DNA of 64,000 bases from NCBI GenBank assembly GCA_036346255.1, contig CM070618.1, forward strand, positions 64,518,256 through 64,582,255. The letters run 5' to 3'. The DNA is from Ampelocalamus luodianensis (Eukaryota > Streptophyta > Magnoliopsida > Poales > Poaceae). Made by a program: the position numbers and the translations under genes. The notes under the pieces were generated by a model that was not told where the DNA came from, ran no database searches, and saw nothing but the letters and a program-made list of their open reading frames with translations. Of the stretch, positions 12,801 to 21,728 are shown in pieces; position 1 is the first letter of the stretch, and the number at the start of each line of letters is the position of its first letter.

Positions 12801-15800
12801 TGGATTGATAGGTTTCCTTATAGATTATTTCTTAGGCGTAAGTCGAACTGTTCCTATAAAAGGGATAGCATGTATCCATTATCAATCAAGTAATGAGAAA
12901 TCAAGAGTTCAACTAAGCCTCAGAGCCTCGCTACCTCGACAGGGAAGAGCTCTGCCGGCGGTTAGATGAGGGCGAGTGCCCTCCACTCGGTCCTCGGACC
13001 CGTATCCAACCAACGACCACAACATGTATGGAAGTGGATTGAACGAGAGGCCTTGGATACCCTTTGGCATGGAGTTAATTTGCTTCAAATCTAGGTTGGG
13101 TCAAGTTTTTTTGGCACCTTTGGGTTGTTCCCCCAAGAATCTCAAGTTTGTCGACAACTTTAGATATTATGGATTTAGTGTGGATGTCATGGGGATATGC
13201 TCCTAATCTGAGGATGATACAATTTGCAATGGTAGCGAGAGTTTGTCGAAACACTCATTTTCGGGAAAACTCAAACTGCTTTCAGACCTCAGGAGGTCAG
13301 ACCAGCCCTGGCAGCGGTGTGACCAGCCTGCCGGCAGTCAGACCTACCATAAGTGGCAGTCTGACCGGCCATGGGGTAGGCCCAAGGTGCTGGCGGTCAG
13401 ACCGGCTATGAGTGGCAGTCTGACCGGCCCTGTGGACTGACCAGTGCGTCAGCTTTTTCCAGAGAAGATTTGGGCTAAAAATCGGCTAAGTTCCCGAGAG
13501 GACTAAATGGCGGTCTGAACGGCCAACGGGCGGTGGTCAGATCGGCCATGTAGGCGGTCTGACCGGCGAGGCAATGGTCTGACTGATCTAGGGGGAGGTC
13601 AGACTGGTTGAGTGATTTGTTCATGCGCCATGCGCGGTGAATTTCGTGGATTAGGTCAAATTCATGGGTTTTAATGCATGTATTGCATGATACATGTTTT
13701 GACTAGCGTGGATCAAGTTGCGAAGAACTTATGCCCGGAATCGATTTCTTGGTCTATTGTTGTGTATGTGGCTTGGAAGTCAATGATGGTCAACCGCGAG
13801 AATGGTCGGGGCTAGGCTTGGAAAGCTGAGGTCCAGAATGATTGAGGATGCCGAGTGAAGTCATTGGACTCAAGCATGGCATAAGATGGACAAGGATGAC
13901 CGAACAGGAAGTTCGGTACGACGGGTTGCACCAAGCGGCGCGAGGGTCGGTGCAAGTATCATGGTGGCTTCGGTAGGAGCCGGATGGGAGATTTGCCGAC
14001 ATAAAGAGAACCGTTGATCAACCTACACGTGGCAAAGTATAGGATTGCTTCACGACGATTAGACTCGGTCTTTGGAGAAGGATCGAGAAGGGGTATTTGG
14101 GTATCTTCACCAAAATACCACCTTGGTGACCTTTGGCGCGAGAGGCGGCTTAGGTCAAGTGAAGATAAAGATCATGAAGAGACGGATTCGGGAAGCCCGG
14201 TTCGTCATCCGCTTTGAGAAACGTGTATGAGTATAGACCCGTTTGTGTGTGGGCTTAACTAATGCCCGTTAGGGTTTTTCTCTGAACCTAGCCTCCACTA
14301 TAAAAATGAGAGGTGCAGGATGTGCCCTCTTAATGCCTTCCAAGCGTAAAGTCTAATTTGTGTTTTTAGGGGAAAGTTGAGTAGTTTAGGCTAAGGGTTT
14401 GTGAGAGATGGATTGATTGAGTGCTCAAGTGTTGAGCTTTTGTCCTCCATGATGAAGTGGTTGTAAACCAACAATCTTCTCAAATCAATCCAATCAAAAT
14501 TTTCTCAAAATGAGTCTCTTCTTGTTCTTACTCTCTCTTTGATGACTTTTGGGATTTTGGTTTTCCTTTTGTTTTCTTTTGGTTCCTTACTGTGATCTTG
14601 CTTGCTAGGATATGTGAGAGCATCTAGGATCATCTTGATCATCTTTCACCCACGAGCAAGCTTTTGGGTCTAAGTTTGAATCTCTTCGGTTCTTGTGCCT
14701 TATTACCCTCATCTAAGAAATCCGTGGAACAATGACCTCGATCTTCCCAATCATCAATTGGAATAGATTCCTGACCTTCTTGATGAGCTATGGTTGAAAT
14801 TTCAGGGGATTTGGATCACAGGATCAAAGTGCTATTTTTATTGTTCATCCGAAAGAAGAGGTCGGACCGCTCAACTCCAGTCGTGTGCTGTCCCCTTGTG
14901 ATTTTGGTGTTTTTGGTCTTTGTGTCGCGGGGTTTGTGTCGGATTCAACGCAAGACTTCCGTTGTGCTTGTATCTACGATCTTCATAGCTTCCATGGTTA
15001 CTGGAGTGAGGAAAAAGTTGAATACCGTCGAGGTCGAAAAATCGATTAGTCACCACCACCACCACTTCCCCGTCTAGTCGCCGTTCCAGTCCAACATTTA
15101 GGGTTGAAGATACACCAAAGATATGGGAAAAAGCTTTCACGCACCACAGATTTTGATTTTACTTGACTTTAGGTTCCATTGGGACATGTGGGACACCACC
15201 ACATCAGAGATTGTCAAAATAGACTTACTGATTAACAATATAGTGTTAGAGGGCACTTTGATACAGTGTAACGTAAGAGGGTGCTTTGGTTACCTGTAAT
15301 TGTTCAGCTCATCAAGTAATGATATGCACTGCTCCTTGTTGAGATAACCCTGACCCTGATGTACACAGATAGGCAAGAAAGCAAGATCAACAGCCAACTG
15401 TAAATATTACTCATGGATGAATATAAACATAACTTGATATTCCTGCTATGTGAACCATTATGTAAAGATGTCTTTATGTATTGTACTGGACACCTCCCAA
15501 ACCCTCTCAGTAGCAGCAGGTCCGTAACACATTACTCCCTCATTGACATGATTCTCTCACTACTAAGTCCTTTACCACGAAAAGATGATATGCAACAGGT
15601 TGGCTAACACTGCTTCTTTGATAATTTAAACATCTACAATATTCCCAACTGAGAACTGAAGTGATTGAACTATATTCTGATGAAGGATTCACCAGCCATA
15701 CTAAAGTACATAGGAAACTTACCAAAACACATTTGCTAAACTATAGCACATCAGTGTCCAGGAAAACATAAAAACAAAACACTCACATTAGTATCAATGA

Positions 15801-18800
15801 GATCAAATGCCTTCTCTAGTATACTTTTCCTTATATAGTCCACCTGGAAAAGTTGCTTTGCTAGCTGGATTACAAAAATCATGCCATGTTAGCATTCTAC
15901 TTACTATTAGGCATAATAAGAACACATAAGAATTCAGAAGAAGAGAATATAGTAATGATCAAGAGAATTAGGGCAAAAGAGAGGAATCTACCTGCTCCTT
16001 AAAGCTATCATAAATGACAGCAAGAATTAAATTTGTTAGGAAGTAAACTCCCAAAAGCACGTAGATAACAAAAAATAGGGAGTACCAACGAGAGCTCCTG
16101 CTCAAAAATGTATGAGGTGAACTTATATGCATGTGATCTGCAGGAATTATCATAAACACTTCAGGAAAAGTGATGTCCGTCTTACTTGTAAGCAGGGACC
16201 CATACGTCAGGATTATTGGAGGTGGTGAAGAGGACAAACATCTGATATAATGTTGCACCGTATGATGAGAAAATAGTCTTTCCTTGCGGTGTGTCCTCAA
16301 ATGTTACATAAGCTAGCCAGCTTGCAAATAAGAGGAACAACAGCAAAAGGGCCTATATAATGTAGATGACCCAAAGTTATACGTCGACAGATAATGTGTA
16401 CTAATGCAAAAATGAATATGAACATGCAGAAGCACAAGAATCGGTGCATTGGAAAAGTAAATAGACATAAGATATAAACAACTTAGCTATTGCCATCACC
16501 ATAACTAGACCTGAAAAAGTACAAGTTTGAGTATGAAAAATTAACTTGGCTATTGGAAAGGACTGAATAAGCCTTTTATCGGCAATGATCTCTTTTGGTA
16601 GTTCATGGCCTCAAAGTGTGTGGTTTCCTGGTGAGTGAAGCGAGTATTCCATATGATACTGGGGATCCATCTCATCACAGAGCATCCTACGTTAAGTGAT
16701 AATCTCCTAATGTTATAGGAAGAGAAAAATGTTGATTTTTCCATGTTGCCGTCCTCTCTCTCTCTCTCTCTGTCTCTCTGTCTCTACATGACGGATATGG
16801 TAAATTGCTTATATAACCACCCAACCTATTTATAAGTCGGTGCACACCTGACAACTTAAGTACCTGTCCCACATACCCTTTACGCCATATCGTTGAATGA
16901 CAACTAATGAATGGCCCTCATGACTTCCAAGCATCGGAGAGAATTTTTAATGGCTTATTCTGAAGTGGGCATGTCTTACAATGCATACAAGTGTGGGAAT
17001 TTTGCGTAATACAAAAAAACTTACCAAAACATTAAGGTATGTCCCAACCATACCAACCAGCGTAACAGCACACATTCGCAGCTCCCTATTGCAGAAAGAA
17101 GAACATTTAATGAACACACGTTCGCAGTTCCCTATTGCAGAAAGAACATCCAATCTATCTGTCAAACACATAACATAGTTCTTAACTAACGGTGATATAT
17201 CTTTTTTTCTTAATCATGGGATAGAGGACCATTTTAGCGTACACGCTAACTTATCGGGATTGTATTATATATCATGTATTTTTTTTTTTGTGTGTGCCCT
17301 TTCCTTGCTTATAAACAGTACCACTATCCTCTGGGTCTTTCCATTTCACGTTACTTATCAATGGATTCAGTTAGGAGCCCTCCTACTATGCTCAGTAAGG
17401 TATCAGCAGCAGCAGCAATTTGGAGCAGATAAAACACTGCATACCTGATAGTGATGATTAGAAACACAACGCGGATGTAAGGAGCTACTCTGAAAGGTTG
17501 GGGGCTAAATGCAAACACCAGTATGTCACATGCTAAGATGAAGAGAAGAAGAACCTACAAGGTAAAGCAGAACAATGGACAAATCACAGTGAGTGGGACA
17601 GCAAAAAGGCACATCTAACACAGTAAGGTAGTCTAGTAAAACAGAAATGAACTATTTAGCTTGAAGACAGACTGCATCAAAGTTGAAAAGGAACTAGACC
17701 TGTGAAAAGTGAGCATGCTATTGAATACAAGTAGTTTATCTAATAAAAAAACACAAATGAAATGTAACTTTTTATCTCACTCTTACCGACAACTAGTTTT
17801 CTTTATGAAAAATTGCTACACTAGATCACAATCAACACTCCAATTTATTGTTTCTCAGTACTAGTTTTTTCTTGTGCCATACTGTGTTACAACAAGGAAG
17901 GGCCAAAAATGTTCCAAATCATTTTGTTGAAATGTTTTCCCATCCTCCAAATGGCAGTGACCTTTCTTATTAAACTTGGACCCGTAGAAAAGCAAAATGT
18001 TGGCCTCTATTTTCTATTTGTACTCATGTATATCTATTTCACATTGCATAGAAGCTCCTTTCACTATTTCAAGCCAACACCTATGAATTATCAGATGTTC
18101 GAAGTTATATGATCGTCACTGAGATATATCCAAGAAGATTATGCTCTTAACTAAGACATATATGTTACCTTCAATTTATTCATGGAGCTCTTCCAGAAAA
18201 GATTTAAACCTTCATAGGAAAGTGGACAGAAGATAACGAGTACAAGAATAACAAGTGTAAGCCCCTGAAATTTAAAACAAACATGTACACATCAATCAAT
18301 GTCCATTTCCATATTATGGTAGCTCCAACCATACAGATTCTAGAATAATGACATTCAGGTAGATGAATGTACGCACATGGTATGACACAACTAACTCTGC
18401 AAGACATCTCAAAATTCAACAGAATTTTGAGATGTCTTGATTAATTGAGTCACCAATTTTCAGGCTGCTTTGATGCTCTCCAACAAAGTGAAAAGTGCAA
18501 TTCATAAAGCAAATTGAGGGCCCAACTTGCAACTACCCACTAATCTACTATTAATTGTACCGCTTTAAGATTTGTGTAATTAAAGTTTTGGAAGAGCATA
18601 GAAGAACTACTCTTATGGAGAAAGCCTAACCTCATATATGAGTGATTCAGTTCTGCTTAAGTATGGCAACTGCCCAAGAAAGTAAAGATCCCTTTGATCA
18701 CAAGCATGCTGAGCATATTTCTGGCACCAGAGAGGCTTCTGAAAATACAAACAAACATATCGAAAACATTACCATAATGAGCATTGCGACATTGTTCTAC

Positions 18801-20286
18801 TTTATTATTTATTGTTTCACCATGGAGACATAAGATGACTAGTTTCGGTTAAAATAACACAAGGTTAATCTTGATGTACAGAACCTATACAATACAATAG
18901 ATGGATTCCACTTTCTGAGAACTAACCTCGAGAAAATTCAAGAGAATCAAAGCAAATAGATTAAGTGACCACAGCCAATCCAACCGGAGATACACAAAAT
19001 AGAACCTCATAGCCCTCTCAAACCTTGTGTCATTCAAGACCTCCTCAGGGATACCAACACCATCTTCTGCCTGCCAAGCAATTGTAATTAGACTTTCAAG
19101 TATGTCAGAAATTACGGCAGAATCAGAAATGTACAACGTAGTTTCAGATCACCAAATAAGCTTCAACACATATATTCTAAAAGTCATCTAATAACAGTAA
19201 CCCAGCTCTCAGGGGAAGATTCAATTCCCCCTTGATCGCCTTGCAGGAGAAAAGGGGACTTACTGCACTAAGGGCCTTAGTCTAAGGCTGTCCATGAATA
19301 ACATTATTTTATGGTACCGATGAAAACTTCAAATGAAAATGCCATAATAGTTCTAGTAAACTGTCAATTTTCAAAAGTTTAAATTTTAACAGATTGCCAT
19401 AGAATCCACCCGTGAAACACAACCTAACAACTACACCAAATCTTACAACATAGTGCAACTTCGCGTCATCTCCACACAAGCAACAAATATATGGAAACCA
19501 CTCATATCAACACTCAACTCCGCAAGCACTTTAAGTTTCAAGCCTCCACAAAATTTGAAAATGTATTACAACGAACTAACGAAGCACCACCTGCTAATAA
19601 TCACATCCCCGGCTGGCGAGCATCTCAACTAAAACCGCGTAACACGTTTGCTCCCATAAAACAAAAACAATTGAAACCACACGTACAACGTACATATGGC
19701 ATTGGCACGTAAATGTTGCCCAAAATACGAAAAAATTCCGCATCGCCAAAGGACACAGCACTCCAAACCGCCCGAGACTTACATAAACCACACATCAAGC
19801 GGCACCTCTGCTTCATATCGTCACTTCGAGCAGAGCACGAACTCCGAACCATCTCCGAACAACAATCGCGGCCACACCGATCGACAACCGTAAACATGGA
19901 GACCTCGAGCGGACAATTCATCGAACAACACTCCTACGCCACCTCACTCACCAGCCACCACAGCACCACACCGGCAACTCACTAGCATCTCAATTCTCAA
20001 CTACGGCAAACAGCGTAGCGCTGCGCTCAACGACACAGAATAGAGCAGAGGAGGGAGGTGCGAGAGAGAGAGAGAGAGAGAGAGAGCCCAGGGAGGTTGA
20101 GTGGGAACCGACGAGGTCGACGAGGGCGGCCGCCTTCTGGTACCGGTCGCCGTAGGCGAGGGCGTCCGACCGCCGGTGGTACTTCCTCGAGCTCCGCCCG
20201 GCCGCGCTGCTGCCGGAGGACGCGGAGCCGGGGAAGCCGTGCCCCGCCTCCTCCTCGGTGATGAGAGGCGCCTCCGCTTCTCTCAT
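849..20286 (-). CDS. TPC1: Two-pore channel TPC1, 17 exons, 3' part off window
   Basis: Voltage- and Ca2+-gated cation channel of the TPC family (the vacuolar SV channel in Arabidopsis; the rice protein has also been placed at the plasma membrane). Exons in transcript order: 20113-20286, 18927-19070, 18631-18738, 18169-18264, 17445-17554, 17025-17085, 16186-16352, 15992-16097, 15787-15864, 15294-15355, 10544-10616, 9966-10031, 9474-9617, 3253-3310, 2319-2426, 1785-1848, 849-1017. All borders are GT-AG and all phases agree, giving 596 residues with no stop. Domain I filter TTSNN is at 274-278, luminal acidic pair E250/D251, EF-hand loops at about 346-357 and 387-398, luminal Asp D465 (the position of Arabidopsis fou2), and second voltage-sensor arginines R542, R548, R551, R554. 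Arabidopsis TPC1 has 733 residues, so about 140 are missing off the left edge. Introns 10 and 13 are swollen by transposons. Residues differ from the rice protein as I remember it, so a wild Oryza allele or a close relative is possible. Confidence 0.93.
1147..1370. mobile_element. Tourist-like MITE, TSD taa
   Basis: A 224-bp element without coding capacity. Its ends are near-perfect inverted repeats (tggagtgtttgg at the left, ccaaacacccca at the right) and it is flanked by taa at 1144-1146 and 1371-1373. The 3-bp taa duplication is typical of PIF/Harbinger-related Tourist MITEs. It sits in TPC1 intron 16. Confidence 0.8.
3741..3850 (-). repeat. 3' LTR of the short-LTR Copia element
   Basis: A 110-bp repeat with TG...CA ends, starting tgttggaa and ending atctaaca on the plus strand. 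The other copy at 8347-8430 shares most of it but lacks about 26 bp. LTRs of about 100 bp are unusually short for Copia. Confidence 0.88.
3946..7147 (-). pseudogene. Copia pol remnant (PR-IN-RT-RH), frameshifted
   Basis: Read on the minus strand, the domains run from right to left. The protease active-site motif DSGA is at about 6992-7003. Integrase shows the HHCC region with CMGCKLDKHC (6355-6840) and a core with FCPGAHAQNGVSERKHR (5977-6273). The RT start (RYDLRDRR ... WVHKIKT, 5043-5654) is followed by RT with a VDD catalytic motif (4420-4956). RNase H has YSDATWASDPSDRRS and ends with HIGVDALYMR (3946-4338). The pieces lie in different frames and are separated by stops, so no complete polyprotein can be made. 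Sequence similarity to Copia is unmistakable at protein level. Confidence 0.93.
7150..8340. other. GC-rich block in the gag position of the Copia element
   Basis: About 1.2 kb of very GC-rich, low-complexity sequence lies between the protease motif and the 5' LTR. Long open frames exist on both strands because stops are rare at this composition. One minus-strand frame (7284-7841) ends in a short coiled-coil-like stretch (WTEAERRLLTHIAATSDETA, about 7400-7460). I see no zinc knuckle or other gag hallmark. It may be captured host sequence, for example GC-rich 5' exon or leader DNA, or a diverged gag. Confidence 0.6.
8347..8430 (-). repeat. 5' LTR of the short-LTR Copia element
   Basis: An 84-bp partner of 3741-3850, starting cgttggaa (first base changed) and ending catctaaca. 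It lacks about 26 bp present in the other LTR. The flanking ctctt at 8431-8435 matches the left target duplication. Confidence 0.85.
8740..9290. repeat. AT-rich repeat element in TPC1 intron 13
   Basis: Non-coding AT-rich sequence between ccggccgattaaaaccgatc (about 8770) and its partly complementary right side (about 9090-9200). It contains about four imperfect tandem copies of a roughly 30-bp unit with core agattacgtatt followed by atgagctaaatat (8900-9035). A related style of sequence occurs in a DP intron (41560-41830). Probably an old MITE-like repeat; family not recognised. Confidence 0.45.
9618..11350. other. TPC1 introns 12 to 10, little else
   Basis: Apart from TPC1 exons 12 (9966-10031) and 11 (10544-10616), this stretch is AT-rich intron sequence. 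I recognise no transposon ends or further genes in it. Confidence 0.5.
11351..11819 (+). repeat. 5' LTR of the TRIM-like element
   Basis: A 469-bp LTR with a TATA-like box (cctataaaag, about 11650) upstream of the presumed RNA start. It is longer than the 3' LTR (437 bp) mainly because it carries an extra copy of a tactgtagcaca segment near its start. Confidence 0.88.
11879..12587 (+). pseudogene. Internal region, gag-like remnant
   Basis: Starts with an ATG (MSGSEGFDSMTISDML...) shortly after the primer-binding sites and reads on as an Ala/Pro/Ser-rich frame that runs into the 3' LTR without known domains. It could be a shortened gag leader or spacer. No zinc knuckle is seen and I assign no function. 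Confidence 0.4.
12588..13024 (+). repeat. 3' LTR of the TRIM-like element
   Basis: A 437-bp LTR closely matching 11351-11819, ending accacaaca directly before the tgtat target duplication. No strong polypurine tract precedes it. Confidence 0.88.
13030..15150 (+). repeat. Long LTR-like retroelement fragment in TPC1 intron 10
   Basis: Low-coding sequence with features of a long grass gypsy LTR: a cluster of ggtcagacc/ggtctgacc palindromes (13283-13612), a TATA-like ctataaaaatgagagg near 14300, and a following T-rich leader. No partner LTR, target duplication or pol sequence is visible, so boundaries and family are uncertain. Confidence 0.4.
17071..17149 (-). repeat. Tandem duplication of TPC1 exon 6 acceptor
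   Basis: Two copies, about 44-46 bp apart, of a roughly 35-bp segment containing ttcgcag, ccctattgcagaaaga and aacat. Each copy carries the exon 6 splice acceptor (AATAG) and the first codons of the exon. The downstream copy (acceptor AG at 17086-17087) keeps the reading frame. The upstream copy (AG at 17132-17133) leads to a stop after a few codons. Confidence 0.8.
20064..20086. repeat. (GA)n microsatellite in TPC1 intron 1
   Basis: About 12 GA units just inside intron 1, some 30 bp past the exon 1 donor. A GA/CT tract also lies upstream of the DP start codon. Confidence 0.9.
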
Positions 20287-20643
20287 ATCTCCCTAGACGG
20301 CGATGGCCAGCGAGCGAGAGATCTGGAACTACGAGCGGAAGCGGAAGCGGAAGCGCAAATGGATTGATTAGTTTACAAGTGTGGTGTGAAAGTGGGACTG
20401 GGATATAACAAATTTGAAGGGATCGTGCTTTCGTTGGTAGTCGGCCACGTTACAGACACCTCTCCGCTTCCCTCATATCTGCCTAGACGGCGATGGCCAG
20501 CGAGCGAGAGATCTGGAACTACGGGCGGAAGCGCAAGTGGATTGATTAGTTTACAAGTGTGAAGTGTGGTGTGGAAGTGGGACTGGGATGACCAATTTGA
20601 AGGGATCGTGCTTTCGTTAGTAGTCGGCCACGTTACAGCCACC
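20271..20643 (-). repeat. 190-bp tandem duplication across the TPC1 start codon
   Basis: Two nearly identical copies (20271-20460 and 20461-20643) with a 190-bp period, sharing tagacggcgatggccagcga and tttgaagggatcgtgctttc. The copy boundary falls inside the first codons of TPC1, so the start codon and four following codons exist twice: the real start at 20284-20286 and a second ATG at 20474-20476 in the leader. Confidence 0.93.
20450..20476 (-). CDS. Upstream ORF of 8 codons in the TPC1 leader
   Basis: The duplicated TPC1 start yields an ATG that reads MREAERCL and then TAA. It begins with the same MREAE as TPC1 but leaves the gene at the duplication joint. If transcription starts near 20630, as the TATA box suggests, this uORF lies in the 5' leader about 190 nt before the main start and may reduce TPC1 translation. 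Prediction only. Confidence 0.55.
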   Translation of the reverse strand: MREAERCL

Positions 20644-20655
20644 TCCTTTGTCTGC

Positions 20656-20667
20656 TGTATATATACA
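20656..20667 (-). promoter_or_regulatory. Putative TATA box of TPC1
   Basis: TGTATATATACA on the minus strand, about 370 bp upstream of the TPC1 start codon, just outside the 190-bp duplication. Transcription would start at about 20630. Confidence 0.55.
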
Positions 20668-21179
20668 CGCGTCGTCCGTAATCTCGTGGCGATTAGCGCG
20701 GAGCAAACGCCAACAAAGCAGACGAAAAACAAATAACGCGTGCAGGGCCCGGCGGTTCACCGGTGGGCACCGGTGTTTGGTGTTTGGTGTTTGGGTATGG
20801 ACAGTGGCCGTACAGGCCGGCTATAAAATGGGTAGCTTTCGGAACGGACGGGCGATGGGGATGAGATCACGACGGTATATCTGCGTGGAAAAGGGCCTGA
20901 TTCTCGTTGAAACTTTTCGATTTCCTAGCTCCGGCTTCTCAGCTGATTTGTTTCACTTTATCCTCCTCAACGTTCCGATCGACCCAGAGGCCAGAGGGGT
21001 GAACTTGTCATTTGAGGCACCATGATTATGTCCCCAGTTTCTACTTACCTCTGCCGACAGCTATAGTTACGCCCATCCATAGAACCGACCCGACGGACTC
21101 AATGGTTCGCGGTCGATACTTCAGCAAGAGACCCATGGAAGTAGAATGCTTCAGTTGGGACGCCTTCGAGAGACAATAC
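20668..21179. other. TPC1 upstream region
   Basis: Short intergenic stretch between the TPC1 promoter and the Copia insertion. I recognise no gene or repeat; it should hold the distal TPC1 promoter. The last 5 bp (aatac, 21175-21179) are the target duplication of the Copia element. Confidence 0.5.
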
Positions 21180-21439
21180 TGTTAAGGAACCGTCGCTGGT
21201 GAGTCCAGTTCGATCGATAACCTCGTAGACAAACTCGTAATCGTAGAACAATGCGATAAATACAAAGAATGCATAAGAGATGAACACAGAGATGTAGAGA
21301 CTTCTCGCTTCTCTTTATTCATTCATCCATCGATCCTTTACAATGAATAGCACCCCTATTTATAAAGCTACGACTGCTAGGGTTTGGGATGGGGTGCCCA
21401 CTAATGGGCCGATCGCAGGTCGTGCCCATGGTTTCAACA
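21180..21439 (-). repeat. 3' LTR of the 7-kb Copia element
   Basis: 260 bp, closely matching 27883-28149 apart from small indels; both contain ctttattcattcatccatcg. The copies have diverged mainly by single-base gaps. Confidence 0.9.
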
Positions 21440-21728
21440 CTCCTTGGGCACCCATCCTTCATGTCCATGTCGTCAAAACTCCATAAAACTCGGTGGGAAA
21501 AATTTAGAAAGAGTACATGATACATGTTTCATTGTGTCGCATTTAATTGCCTCATTAAAAACCTTAGCCGAGAAACTTCGTGAAAACTCGTCAAGGGAAA
21601 AAGAGTACAATCCACCCAATTTCATTTAATCTCCTGGATTTATTCTTTGGGTACTCGATCTTCATGATCAAGCTTTAATAATGAGTTCGTGAAGGTTCTC
21701 CCCCTGAATTCTGCACTTCTAAGTCTCA

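Larger units (their letters stand above)
11351..13024 (+). mobile_element. Small non-autonomous LTR retrotransposon (TRIM-like)
   Basis: A 1674-bp element inside TPC1 intron 10, antisense to TPC1. LTRs at 11351-11819 and 12588-13024 start tgttatggagg and end accacaaca. The target duplication tgtat is at 11346-11350 and 13025-13029. A primer-binding site for initiator-Met tRNA (tggtatcagagcc) starts at 11822 and a second copy starts at 11846. Only 768 bp separate the LTRs, and no protease, RT or integrase is encoded. Elements of this kind move with proteins supplied by full-length relatives. Confidence 0.92.

Noticed and set aside
9966..20286. Idea that TPC1 is a pseudogene because of its many insertions
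   Set aside because: All insertions lie in introns; every visible exon is in phase with canonical splice sites and key residues.
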